A stretch of DNA of 9,425 nt from Acidobacteriota bacterium (GTDB lineage: Bacteria; Acidobacteriota; Terriglobia; Terriglobales; Acidobacteriaceae): assembly GCA_021851625.1 (NCBI GenBank), contig JAJZCX010000035.1, positions 1 through 9,425 of the forward strand, read 5' to 3'. Position 1 is the first letter of the stretch, and each line of letters starts with the position of its first letter. The position numbers and the translations under genes were made by a program. Shown one piece after another: positions 1 through 6,801 of the stretch. The notes beneath the pieces were generated by a model. The model ran no database searches. It was not told where the DNA came from and saw only the letters and a list, made by a program, of their open reading frames with translations.

Positions 1-788
1 CCTTTGGCGCTGCGCGGCTCCAACAGCGCGTAGTCAATGCTGATGTTCTCGCACTGCGGATACAGCGCGGCAAATTTGGCTGCGAACTGCGGCGTACCGT
101 GGCTGGCGGCGATCTCTTCCAGATACGGAGCGGTCTCTGGCAAGTGTTCGCGCACGGCCTCTGCCAGCGTGCGTGCCGACCAAAGGAAGATGCCGCTGTT
201 CCAAAAATAATTGCCCGCGCTGATGAACTCCTCTGCGCGCTCGCGGTTGGGTTTTTCGGTAAAGCGGCGCACGCGGATTGCACTGCCGCTCAGGTGCTCG
301 CCGGTTTCGATGTAGCCATAGCCAGTTTCTGGGCGCGTGGGGCGAATGCCGAGCACAACAATGGTGTCCGGTTGCGCAGCCAATGCACAGCCTTGCAGCA
401 GGAGCGCGCGCAGTCGTTCCGCATCGCCAATCACGTGATCGGCAGGGAAGATGCCGAGAATTGCATCCGGCGCAGTGCGCTCCAGCAGAAATGCGGCCAG
501 ACCCGCAGCAGGAGCGGTGTTGCGCGCGACGGGTTCAGACAGAATCTGCGTCGCGGGCAGACCCAGGATTTGGTTGGAGATGATGGACTGCAAGTCCTGA
601 CTGGTAATCACCCAGAAGCGATCGAGTGCAGCCAGCGGCAACAGACGACTAACCGTCTGCTGCAACATGCTGTGCTCTCCGTCCAAAGCCAAAACTTGCT
701 TGGGCTGGCTGCGACGGCTGCGCGGCCAAAAGCGTGTGCCGCTGCCGCCGGCAAGAATGATAGGACGAAGATCAATGTTGGAAGTCAT
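1..788 (-). CDS. manC: Mannose-1-phosphate guanylyltransferase (GDP-mannose pyrophosphorylase), 3' end beyond the window
   Basis: The enzyme joins mannose-1-phosphate and GTP to give GDP-mannose and pyrophosphate in the cytoplasm; GDP-mannose feeds GDP-fucose, capsule, O-antigen or exopolysaccharide synthesis. The leftward frame starts at ATG 788 and stays open for 262 codons to the window edge, so the C-terminal part is missing (family members are commonly about 350 aa or more). Visible motifs are the nucleotide-binding loop LAGGSGTRFWPRSR at residues 12-25 followed by PKQ (29-31), the FPADHVIGD segment (114-122), the ETGYGYIE segment (154-161), and FTEKP (176-180) with NYFWNSGIFLW (193-203). 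These are the standard signature of sugar-nucleotide pyrophosphorylases of the ManC type. No good Shine-Dalgarno is seen before the ATG, so the start is less certain than the family. It follows manA on the same strand after 191 bp, which fits a mannose-activation pair, co-transcribed or with its own promoter. Confidence 0.93.
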   Translation of the reverse strand, partial: MTSNIDLRPIILAGGSGTRFWPRSRRSQPKQVLALDGEHSMLQQTVSRLLPLAALDRFWVITSQDLQSIISNQILGLPATQILSEPVARNTAPAAGLAAFLLERTAPDAILGIFPADHVIGDAERLRALLLQGCALAAQPDTIVVLGIRPTRPETGYGYIETGEHLSGSAIRVRRFTEKPNRERAEEFISAGNYFWNSGIFLWSARTLAEAVREHLPETAPYLEEIAASHGTPQFAAKFAALYPQCENISIDYALLEPRSAK

Positions 789-979
789 GTCGTGCGTGCC
801 AATGGCTACTGTATGGTAGCGGACGAAGTGGATGCAGGTCGAATGTTGCGGCCTGCGCAACAAGCACGATTTGATACGAGAATCTGAGCATTTTCGGCCA
901 GAGGTTCATGGCTGGGAAAGAATCACGGCCCTACGCTCATCCCACTTAAAAATTTGTGAAGCCTGCATAGGAAAACGTT
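789..979 (-). promoter_or_regulatory. Spacer between manA and manC with a small inverted repeat and a TACAGT box
   Basis: This 191-bp non-coding gap lies between the manA stop and the manC start. It holds an inverted repeat TGTTGCG-5 nt-CGCAACA at 844-862, with no T run after it, so it looks more like an operator or weak RNA hairpin than a terminator. On the minus strand a TACAGT hexamer (813-808) lies 19 nt before the manC ATG and resembles a -10 box, but no convincing -35 is visible. Promoter function is a weak inference. Confidence 0.3.
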
Positions 980-1942
980 CTAACGCGGGACGGCACGCAA
1001 AATCTCCAACGGAGTGCTCGTTGATCCGGTGGCGCGCATCTGCCAAGCAGCGGTGCAGGCGGGCACAAGGACCATTTCGCCGCGATGGAGTGCAATGGGG
1101 TCGCAGCCTTCTGCTTGTAACTCTCCGCTGCCACTGGCGGCAAAGAGCAATTGTGCCGCCGGATGTTTGGCTTCCTGCGCAAAGGCGCGTGGCGCGGCGT
1201 TCGGTTGCAGCGCAAAACGATCCACGCGGAAGTACTGCGACTCGACGAGCAGGGTGGAATCGGCCAGTGCGCGCGGGACAACTTTGCCAGCTTGCGTCTG
1301 CAGGCGCAGAGCGCGGAAGCTCTCTTCCAAGTGCAATTCCCGCGGACGTCCGTAGTCGTACATGCGGTAGGTCATGTCTGAATTCTGCTGCGTCTCCAAC
1401 AGCACCAGTCCCGGTCCGATGGCGTGCACCGTACCCGCATCGACGAAGATCATGTCCCCCTTGGCAACGGGCAGCCAGTGCAGCAAGGACTCCAGCGTCT
1501 GCTGCTCGATGGCGGTGCGCACCTGCGCCTCCGTTACTCCGGGTAAAAAGCCCAGCGCTACGGTCGCGCCCGGCGCGGCATCGAGCGCGTACCAGCACTC
1601 CGTCTTGCCGTGCGGCTCGCCATGCAGGCGCGCCAGCGCGTCATCGGGATGCACCTGCACGCTCAACTTTTCCTGCGGAAAGAGCACCTTCATCAGCAGC
1701 GGAAAGCGCTCGGCATGGCTGGCGTCTGCACCCAACAACTCCGTGCGATGCTCCGCAAAGATCTGAGCCAGCGCCGTGCCCACGTGCGGACCGGAGTCCA
1801 CCGTGCAATCGTCCCCGCTCAGCCAGACTTCGCCGATTGGCTCCTCACCTACGGTGTAGCTGTACCAAGGCGCAAGATCGCGCACACCCCAGATACGCGT
1901 ACGAAACCAAGGACGAAGGCGGAAGGGAGTCAATTGAGCCAT
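980..1942 (-). CDS. manA: Mannose-6-phosphate isomerase, class I (zinc cupin)
   Basis: It interconverts fructose-6-phosphate and mannose-6-phosphate in the cytoplasm, the first step toward GDP-mannose. From ATG 1942 the protein is 320 aa, about the size of the short Bacillus-type class I enzymes. The zinc ligands of the family are visible: the QVHPDD motif (Gln and His), the Glu of KTECWYA, and the His of GTVHAIGPG. The N-terminal RIWGVRDL segment and the later YDYGRPRELH segment also fit. An in-frame GTG at 1957 would add five residues (M-I-G-T-P); I prefer the ATG because a GGAA lies 6 nt before it, but the GTG is possible. It sits upstream of manC on the same strand, supplying that enzyme's pathway after a phosphomannomutase step that is not in this window. 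It is divergent from the fucosidase gene. Confidence 0.92.
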   Translation of the reverse strand: MAQLTPFRLRPWFRTRIWGVRDLAPWYSYTVGEEPIGEVWLSGDDCTVDSGPHVGTALAQIFAEHRTELLGADASHAERFPLLMKVLFPQEKLSVQVHPDDALARLHGEPHGKTECWYALDAAPGATVALGFLPGVTEAQVRTAIEQQTLESLLHWLPVAKGDMIFVDAGTVHAIGPGLVLLETQQNSDMTYRMYDYGRPRELHLEESFRALRLQTQAGKVVPRALADSTLLVESQYFRVDRFALQPNAAPRAFAQEAKHPAAQLLFAASGSGELQAEGCDPIALHRGEMVLVPACTAAWQMRATGSTSTPLEILRAVPR

Positions 1943-2055
1943 TGGCGTTCCAATCACAAAAGATAACGTTCTCTTCTACTGTATATGGATACCGATGCGT
2001 GCTGAAAGCCCCTGTGCGCGGTACAGTGGGAGTGCCCACGAGGAGGGATTGTCCC
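1943..2055. promoter_or_regulatory. Divergent promoter region between manA and the fucosidase gene
   Basis: These 113 bp must carry the promoters for both flanking genes. On the minus strand TACAGT at 1983-1978 is a possible -10 box for manA. On the plus strand TACAGT at 2022-2027 is a possible -10 box for the fucosidase. Neither has a clear TTGACA-like -35. The same hexamer precedes manC. These are suggestions from pattern only. Confidence 0.3.
2041..2046 (+). promoter_or_regulatory. Strong Shine-Dalgarno that fixes a GTG start for the fucosidase
   Basis: AGGAGG lies 9 nt before the GTG at 2056. The reading frame is open much further upstream (to 832), but that part is antisense to manA and lacks a comparable ribosome-binding site. 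A signal-peptide-like segment begins directly at the GTG, which supports this choice. Confidence 0.8.
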
Positions 2056-3630
2056 GTGCTTTCTATTTTCCATAGCCCAAGAGTTTCCCTTGCGCTTGCA
2101 GCCACACTGCTAATCGCCCACCCGCTTGCGAGCCAGAGCGACACGCCCGCCGTCCACCAGCAGCGCGCCAAGCTGTTGGCACAGGTGCAGCAAGTCGATC
2201 ACAGCGGCCCATTCGCGCCCAGTTGGGATTCGCTCGCTCATTATCAAATTCCCGACTGGTATCGCGATGCCAAGTTTGGCATCTTCATTCACTGGGGCGT
2301 TTATTCGGTGCCCGCCTTTGCGAATGAGTGGTACCCGCGCAACATGTATCAGAAAGATTCGCGCGAATACAAGCACCAAGTCGCCACCTATGGGCCGGAG
2401 ACGCAGTTCGGCTACAAGGATTTCATTCCGCAATTCACCGCAAAGAACTTTGATCCGCAAGCGTGGGCCAAGCTGTTCAAAGCCTCCGGCGCTCGCTATG
2501 TGATCCCCGTGGCGGAGCATCACGACGGCTTCGCCATGTATGACTCCGACCTGAGCGAGTGGACGGCAGTCAAGATGGGGCCGAAGCGCGATGTGGTGGG
2601 TCAGATCGCCCAGGCCGTGCGCGCCGAGGGTCTGCACTTTGGCCTCTCCACGCACCGCGAAGAACATTATTGGTTCTTTGACGGCGGCTTCTTGTACCCA
2701 TCGGATGTGCAGTCGCAAAAGTATGCGTCTCTCTACGGCTATCCCGTACCTGCGGGCCAGGTACAGAACATCGATGTGGCCAAAGACACCACCATCCCAC
2801 CCAAACTTTTCTTGCAGGACTGGCTGGCGCGCGACGCGGAACTCATCGAAAAATACAAGCCCGATGTCGTCTACTTCGATTGGTGGATTAATAAGCCCCA
2901 GTATGCACCCTACCTGCAACGCTTCGCGGCCTTTTACTACAACTACGCCGCCGCGCATCAGGGAACCGCGGTCATCAACTACAAGCAGCAGGCGATGCCG
3001 GAAGGCACCGCCGTGCTGGATGTGGAGCGCGGCCAACTGGCCGGTACGCGCGCTCTGGCCTGGCAGACAGATACCTCCATCAGCGATCAATCTTGGGGTT
3101 ACGTCGAGCACGATACATACAAACAGCCGGGCGCACTCATTCAACAATTGGCGGACATCGTCAGCAAGAACGGCAATTTGCTGCTGAACATTGGCCCGCG
3201 TTCGGATGGAACCATCCCGGAGCCGGTGCAGCGAACCCTGTTTGGCATGGGGCGCTGGTTGAGCATGAATGGCGATGCGATCTATGGAACGCGGCCTTGG
3301 ACGCAGTTCGGCGAAGGCCCCACGCAGGTTGCTGCCGGATCTTTTCACGACACGCAGACCCAACCGTACACCGCCGCGGACTTTCGCTTTACGACACACT
3401 TCGACAAAGACGAAAAGGATCTCTACGCGATTGAGATGGCGCGGCCAGAGGATGATTGGGCTGTCATTCAGGCATTGAACGCAAAGACTGGCCCGCAGGT
3501 GCGCGACGTGCATCTGCTCGGCTACGCAGGCAATTTGGAATGGAAGCAGCAGGCCGATGGGCTGCACATCCATCTGCCCGCCGATGTACGCGACGAGTAC
3601 GCCTACGCCTATCGCATCGTGTTGCAATAA
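2056..3630 (+). CDS. Secreted alpha-L-fucosidase, glycoside hydrolase family 29
   Basis: GH29 enzymes are retaining exo-fucosidases that release L-fucose from glycans. The GTG-started product is 524 aa. Residues 1 to about 26 look like an export signal: a short polar start, a hydrophobic run (SLALAATLLIAHPLA), then a polar SQSDT stretch, so it likely acts in the periplasm or outside. GH29 motifs appear in order: FGIFIHWGVYSVPA (74-87) with EWY after it, AEHHDGFAMYDS with the two His at 155-156, KPDVVYFDWW with the predicted nucleophile Asp275, and then NGNLLLNIGPRSDG and NGDAIYGTRPW. The C-terminal 110 or so residues should form the usual beta-sandwich. The acid/base residue is not conserved across the family and I do not assign it. 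It stands alone on the plus strand, divergent from manA and ending at a bidirectional terminator. Its tie to the mannose/fucose genes is suggestive only. The family call is very sure, the natural substrate unknown. Confidence 0.93.
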   Translation: MLSIFHSPRVSLALAATLLIAHPLASQSDTPAVHQQRAKLLAQVQQVDHSGPFAPSWDSLAHYQIPDWYRDAKFGIFIHWGVYSVPAFANEWYPRNMYQKDSREYKHQVATYGPETQFGYKDFIPQFTAKNFDPQAWAKLFKASGARYVIPVAEHHDGFAMYDSDLSEWTAVKMGPKRDVVGQIAQAVRAEGLHFGLSTHREEHYWFFDGGFLYPSDVQSQKYASLYGYPVPAGQVQNIDVAKDTTIPPKLFLQDWLARDAELIEKYKPDVVYFDWWINKPQYAPYLQRFAAFYYNYAAAHQGTAVINYKQQAMPEGTAVLDVERGQLAGTRALAWQTDTSISDQSWGYVEHDTYKQPGALIQQLADIVSKNGNLLLNIGPRSDGTIPEPVQRTLFGMGRWLSMNGDAIYGTRPWTQFGEGPTQVAAGSFHDTQTQPYTAADFRFTTHFDKDEKDLYAIEMARPEDDWAVIQALNAKTGPQVRDVHLLGYAGNLEWKQQADGLHIHLPADVRDEYAYAYRIVLQ

Positions 3631-3633
3631 AAA

Positions 3634-3673
3634 AAACGGCCCGCGCGGGAAACCACTCCCATGCGGGCCGTTT
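3634..3673. terminator. Bidirectional rho-independent terminator between the fucosidase and ilvE
   Basis: The arms AACGGCCCGC (3635-3644) and GCGGGCCGTT (3663-3672) are a perfect inverted repeat, extended by one A-T pair on each side. Eight A residues precede it on the plus strand (3629-3636), so a leftward transcript from ilvE ends in eight U, a strong signal. Rightward the stem is followed by TTTGGATTTT, which is weaker. It lies 4 bp after the fucosidase stop and about 50 bp after the ilvE stop, serving both convergent genes. Confidence 0.9.
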
Positions 3674-3721
3674 GGATTTTCTATTGCGAATCGGTCGCCC
3701 CGGTCTGCGCCAGTTCCACGA

Positions 3722-4660
3722 TTATGCGGGCACGGTTTCGGATGCCTTCACCTTGACTGGCGTCAGCCAACCAAAGCGATCCGCCTTCTTGCCGGATGTG
3801 ATGGCAAAAAACTCGTCGGCCAACTTCTGAGTGATGGGCCCAGTCTTGCCGTCCTTGACCAGAATGCGATCCACGGAGCGGATCGGAGTCACCTCCGCCG
3901 CCGTGCCGGTGAAGAAAACCTCATCGGCAATGTAGATCATCTCGCGCGGCAGGGATTGCTCCACGATCGTGTAGCCCATCTCGCGCGCCAGTTGGAGAAC
4001 GGAGTCGCGCGTGATGCCCGACAGAATCGAATCGCCGAGCGGCGTGGTGTACAGAACACCGCCGCGCACCAGGAAGAGATTCTCGCCAGAGCCTTCCGAC
4101 AGAAAGCCGTTCACATCGAGCGCAATGCCTTCGGAGTAGCCATTCACGGCTGCCTCCATGCGGATCAACTGCGAGTTCATGTAGTTCGATCCGGCCTTGG
4201 CCATCGACGGCATGGTGTTCGGTGCCAGCCGATTCCAAGAGGAGATGCAAACATCGGCGGCATCACCCGCCACGTACTTGCCCCAAGGGAAATTGGCGAT
4301 GTAAACATCGATCGGGCTGCCGATGGGGCTAACGCCAATCTCGCCGTAGCCGCGAATGGCAATGGGCCGCAGATAGCAGGGCGCAACGCCGTTGGCCTCG
4401 ACTAACTCGACGGCTGCTGCGTTCAATTGCTCCAGCGTGTAAGGCAATTCCATGCGGTAAATCTTGGCCGAATCCAGCAGGCGCTGCATGTGCTCCGACA
4501 GGCGGAAGATGCCCGCGCCGTTGGGCTGCTGATAGCAGCGAATGCCTTCAAATACGGACGAGCCATAATGCACCACGTGCGACATCACGTGAATGTTGGC
4601 CTGCTCCCATGGGATGAGCTTTCCGTTGCGCCAGATGTTTTTCGTTGTCTGAATCGGCAT
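3722..4660 (-). CDS. ilvE: Branched-chain amino acid aminotransferase (PLP fold type IV)
   Basis: The enzyme moves the amino group between glutamate and the keto acids of leucine, isoleucine and valine, the last step of their synthesis, in the cytoplasm. The product is 312 aa, normal for bacterial IlvE. Motifs match the fold-type IV family: HVVHYGSSVFEGIR (28-41), LRPIAIRG (97-104), SMAKAGSNYMNS with the predicted PLP-binding Lys155, LSEGSGENLF (187-196) with the cofactor-contacting Glu189, and DEVFFTGTAAEVTPI (246-260). The start at 4660 is backed by AGGAG 11 nt upstream, within a GGAAGAGGAGCCG leader. It follows the chemotaxis receptor gene on the same strand after 146 bp but has its own promoter candidate, so it need not be co-transcribed. 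A D-amino acid aminotransferase or aminodeoxychorismate lyase would share the fold, but length and motifs favour IlvE. Confidence 0.95.
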   Translation of the reverse strand: MPIQTTKNIWRNGKLIPWEQANIHVMSHVVHYGSSVFEGIRCYQQPNGAGIFRLSEHMQRLLDSAKIYRMELPYTLEQLNAAAVELVEANGVAPCYLRPIAIRGYGEIGVSPIGSPIDVYIANFPWGKYVAGDAADVCISSWNRLAPNTMPSMAKAGSNYMNSQLIRMEAAVNGYSEGIALDVNGFLSEGSGENLFLVRGGVLYTTPLGDSILSGITRDSVLQLAREMGYTIVEQSLPREMIYIADEVFFTGTAAEVTPIRSVDRILVKDGKTGPITQKLADEFFAITSGKKADRFGWLTPVKVKASETVPA

Positions 4661-4707
4661 GCGTGCTGCGGCTCCTCTTCCAAGCGTCTCAAGGGCTGGA
4701 ATCTTTG

Positions 4708-4716
4708 ATTCTAGCA
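4708..4716 (-). promoter_or_regulatory. Extended -10 promoter candidate for ilvE
   Basis: The minus strand reads TGCTAGAAT at 4716-4708, a TGn-extended -10 element (TAGAAT against TATAAT). It predicts a transcript start near 4701 and a leader of about 40 nt that contains the ribosome-binding site. No clear -35 box is seen, which is tolerable for extended -10 promoters. A nearly identical TGATAGAAT lies upstream of recA. Confidence 0.45.
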
Positions 4717-4806
4717 GGTGCGCGCCCTCCCGCCGCCGCTCGCAGGGCTAGGTCAGCCCCGATGGGCGGGAGTGTGGCGCATGGACGAGAAACACACGGG
4801 CGCATC

Positions 4807-6531
4807 CTATGCGATGGAAGCGAAGATACGCGGCTCTGGCAATGTCTCTTGCAGCGGAGGTTTCGACATGGACGGAAAGGATTCCGTTTTGCGCACAGAT
4901 GAGGCGGAGACGGAATCATCCAAGCGGAACTGCGCGACCATGCGGTCCAAATCCACGGCCAGCGTGTTTAAGCGCTGACAAGCGGCGGCGGACAGATGTG
5001 CACCCTCGGCGGTTTCGGCCACGGTGTTGGCGATGGAATCCATGTTGCGGTTGATCTCTTCTGTGGCGCTGGTCTGCTGCGTGGCGGCTGTGGCAATCTG
5101 GCTGACCATGTGCTGCACTTGCTCGGCAGAGGTGATGATCTGTAGCAGGGATTCTCCGGCACGCTGCGCGCTAGTGACGCCCAACTGCACCTTTTCCCCA
5201 CTGGAGACCATGGCTGCCGCGGCCTGCTGCGTCTCCTGCTGAATGGCCCGCACCATGCTTTCAATTTCCTTGGTGGATTGCGCCGTGCGTTCGGCCAGTT
5301 TGCGCACCTCGCTGGCGACAACGGCAAAGCCCCGGCCATGTTCGCCAGCGCGCGCGGCCTCAATGGCCGCGTTCAATGCCAGCAGGTTTGTCTGGGATGC
5401 GATCTCTTCAATCATGCTGGTGATGTGCCCGATCTGTCCGGAGCGCTCATTCAAGCTGGAGAGTTTTTCTCCAGCTTCATTGGCATACTCAGCCACGGAG
5501 CGCATCACATGCACGGCCTCCTCGACAATCATGCCGCCATTGCGGGCCACTTCTCCGGCCTCCATGGTGCGCTCGGCGGCGCGGTGGGAGCTGTCGCGAA
5601 TTTCACGGATTGTGGCGGCCATCTCCTGCATGGTTGTGGCCATCTGCGCGGTCTGGTGCTTCTGTGTCTCTGTGCTGGAGGCCGATTGCTGCGCGATGGC
5701 GGCGATGCCCTCCGTGCTTTCCAACACCTGGCGCGAGCCTTGCATCACACTGGCCAAGGTCTGCGAGATGCGCGCCAGTGAGTCGTTGAGCGTCGCGCCC
5801 ATCTGCCCCAAGTCATCGGAGTTCGTCACAGTCACGCGATGCGACAAATCTCCCTCGCCCAAGCGCTCCATGGCGTATTCCAGCGGGTGCAGGCTGCGCC
5901 GAATCGACTGTGAGAACCAAAGCGAAACACCCAGACCGGCAAAGACCATCAGACCGAGGGTGGACACCATGATCGTCTGACTCACATGGCCTAGGTGCAA
6001 CGCATCCTGTGCCCAATGCTCGCCGCGCAAACGACTACTGTTCGCCAGCGCATTTTCCAACATGTCGCGCTCGGTCACCCGTGGCAACACCTGCGACTTA
6101 TACATGTCCCAAGCATCCAGCTTGCGTCCAGACTCACTCAACGTGCGCGCCTGCTCCCATGCGGCCATCAACTGCCCCTGCTTGCGCGCCAATTGCGTCA
6201 GGGTTGCGTCGTCGGAAGGAATCAACTTGCGGTATTGTTCGCGGATCTGCGTCAGATCATTGTCGTCCTGTTCAATCAGCGCCTCCTGCTGCGACATCTG
6301 CGTAGGATCGACCACATCAATGTGCAATTGCATGGCGTTGCGTTGATCTTTGGAAATCGATTGCAGGCGCCCGGCCATATAAACGCCGGGCAGCGAATCC
6401 TGCACCAGCACATTGATGGCCTGCGCCGTGCGCGCTGTGCCTAGAAATGCGGTTACGCCCACCACGGCATTCAGCGCCACCAACGACAGACAGATCAAAA
6501 GAATCTTGCGACTCAACGTCAGCTTGGGCAT
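4807..6531 (-). CDS. Methyl-accepting chemotaxis protein (transmembrane receptor)
   Basis: This is a chemoreceptor that would sense a periplasmic ligand and control CheA through CheW. From ATG 6531 the product is 574 aa. Residues about 9-31 form a first membrane segment, about 32-183 a helical periplasmic domain of the four-helix-bundle type, and about 184-206 a second membrane segment. A HAMP domain follows to about residue 260, with SLHPLEYAMERLGEGDLSHR as its recognisable part. A long coiled coil of methylation and signalling helices then runs to about 535. The conserved hairpin tip is unmistakable: EEIASQTNLLALNAAIEAAR at 375-394, followed by AGEHGRGFAVVASEVRKLAE. No CheR-binding pentapeptide is seen at the C-terminus. 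The start is set by AGGAG close upstream; the same frame stays open through recA antisense, but only this start gives a normal receptor. No other che or flagellar gene is nearby, so it is an orphan receptor. The ligand cannot be told from sequence. Confidence 0.95.
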   Translation of the reverse strand: MPKLTLSRKILLICLSLVALNAVVGVTAFLGTARTAQAINVLVQDSLPGVYMAGRLQSISKDQRNAMQLHIDVVDPTQMSQQEALIEQDDNDLTQIREQYRKLIPSDDATLTQLARKQGQLMAAWEQARTLSESGRKLDAWDMYKSQVLPRVTERDMLENALANSSRLRGEHWAQDALHLGHVSQTIMVSTLGLMVFAGLGVSLWFSQSIRRSLHPLEYAMERLGEGDLSHRVTVTNSDDLGQMGATLNDSLARISQTLASVMQGSRQVLESTEGIAAIAQQSASSTETQKHQTAQMATTMQEMAATIREIRDSSHRAAERTMEAGEVARNGGMIVEEAVHVMRSVAEYANEAGEKLSSLNERSGQIGHITSMIEEIASQTNLLALNAAIEAARAGEHGRGFAVVASEVRKLAERTAQSTKEIESMVRAIQQETQQAAAAMVSSGEKVQLGVTSAQRAGESLLQIITSAEQVQHMVSQIATAATQQTSATEEINRNMDSIANTVAETAEGAHLSAAACQRLNTLAVDLDRMVAQFRLDDSVSASSVRKTESFPSMSKPPLQETLPEPRIFASIA

Positions 6532-6533
6532 TT

Positions 6534-6546
6534 CGGCTCCTCTTCC
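6534..6546 (-). promoter_or_regulatory. Ribosome-binding leader of the chemoreceptor gene
   Basis: The minus strand reads GGAAGAGGAGCCG immediately before the ATG at 6531, giving an AGGAG Shine-Dalgarno at suitable spacing. The identical 13-mer precedes ilvE at 4681-4669. It decides the start within a much longer open frame. Confidence 0.75.
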
Positions 6547-6671
6547 GACTCTGGGATCACGGCGGCCCTGCATCAGCACATGGATTCCGCCGACGGCGGG
6601 CGCACGCCAACACCGTCCACTTCCTCTATCGGCGCGCCGGGTTGGCTCCATCACAGGCCGGTTGCCGTGAG

Positions 6672-6680
6672 TGATAGAAT
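6672..6680 (+). promoter_or_regulatory. Extended -10 promoter candidate for recA
   Basis: TGATAGAAT is a TGn-extended -10 box and predicts a transcript start near 6687 and a leader of about 115 nt before recA. No -35 box is obvious. The 13-mer TGAGTGATAGAAT around it (6668-6680) matches TGAGCGATAGAAT before the fic gene at 12 of 13 positions. Confidence 0.45.
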
Positions 6681-6801
6681 CCGGCCTGAAGCATCCTTGG
6701 TTTTCCGCCGGGCAACTGGCTACCGCCGGGCGGTTGTGCTGTCCCATCCCCCACCCCTCGCCTGCTCCGGCGCGCTGGAACCAGGTGGAACGGAGTCGAA
6801 T

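Larger units (their letters stand above)
6532..6801. promoter_or_regulatory. Divergent control region between the chemoreceptor and recA
   Basis: This 270-bp non-coding region contains the recA promoter candidate (6672-6680) and two G+C-rich odd palindromes, CCGCCGACGGCGG (6587-6599) and ACCGCCGGGCGGT (6722-6734). It also holds a direct repeat of CCGCCGGGC at 6705-6713 and 6723-6731. I found neither GAACnnnnGTTC nor CTGTn8ACAG, so a classical SOS box is not visible. A clear promoter for the chemoreceptor was not recognised. Confidence 0.5.

Noticed and set aside
832..2055. Open extension of the fucosidase frame upstream of the GTG start
   Set aside because: It is antisense to manA, its composition is arginine/alanine/proline rich without domain features, and the AGGAGG plus signal peptide fix the start at 2056.
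2110..3627. Leftward open frame of 505 codons opposite the fucosidase
   Set aside because: It lies wholly within the well-supported GH29 gene and has no recognisable domain; it is a shadow of codon bias on the opposite strand.
4745..4759. GGGCT-AGGTC-AGCCC hairpin between the chemoreceptor and ilvE
   Set aside because: The stem is only 5 bp and no T tract follows on either strand, so it is not a credible terminator.
6580..6801. Upstream extension of the recA frame
   Set aside because: The standard RecA N-terminus begins at 6802 with GGAG upstream, and the extension contains the likely promoter.
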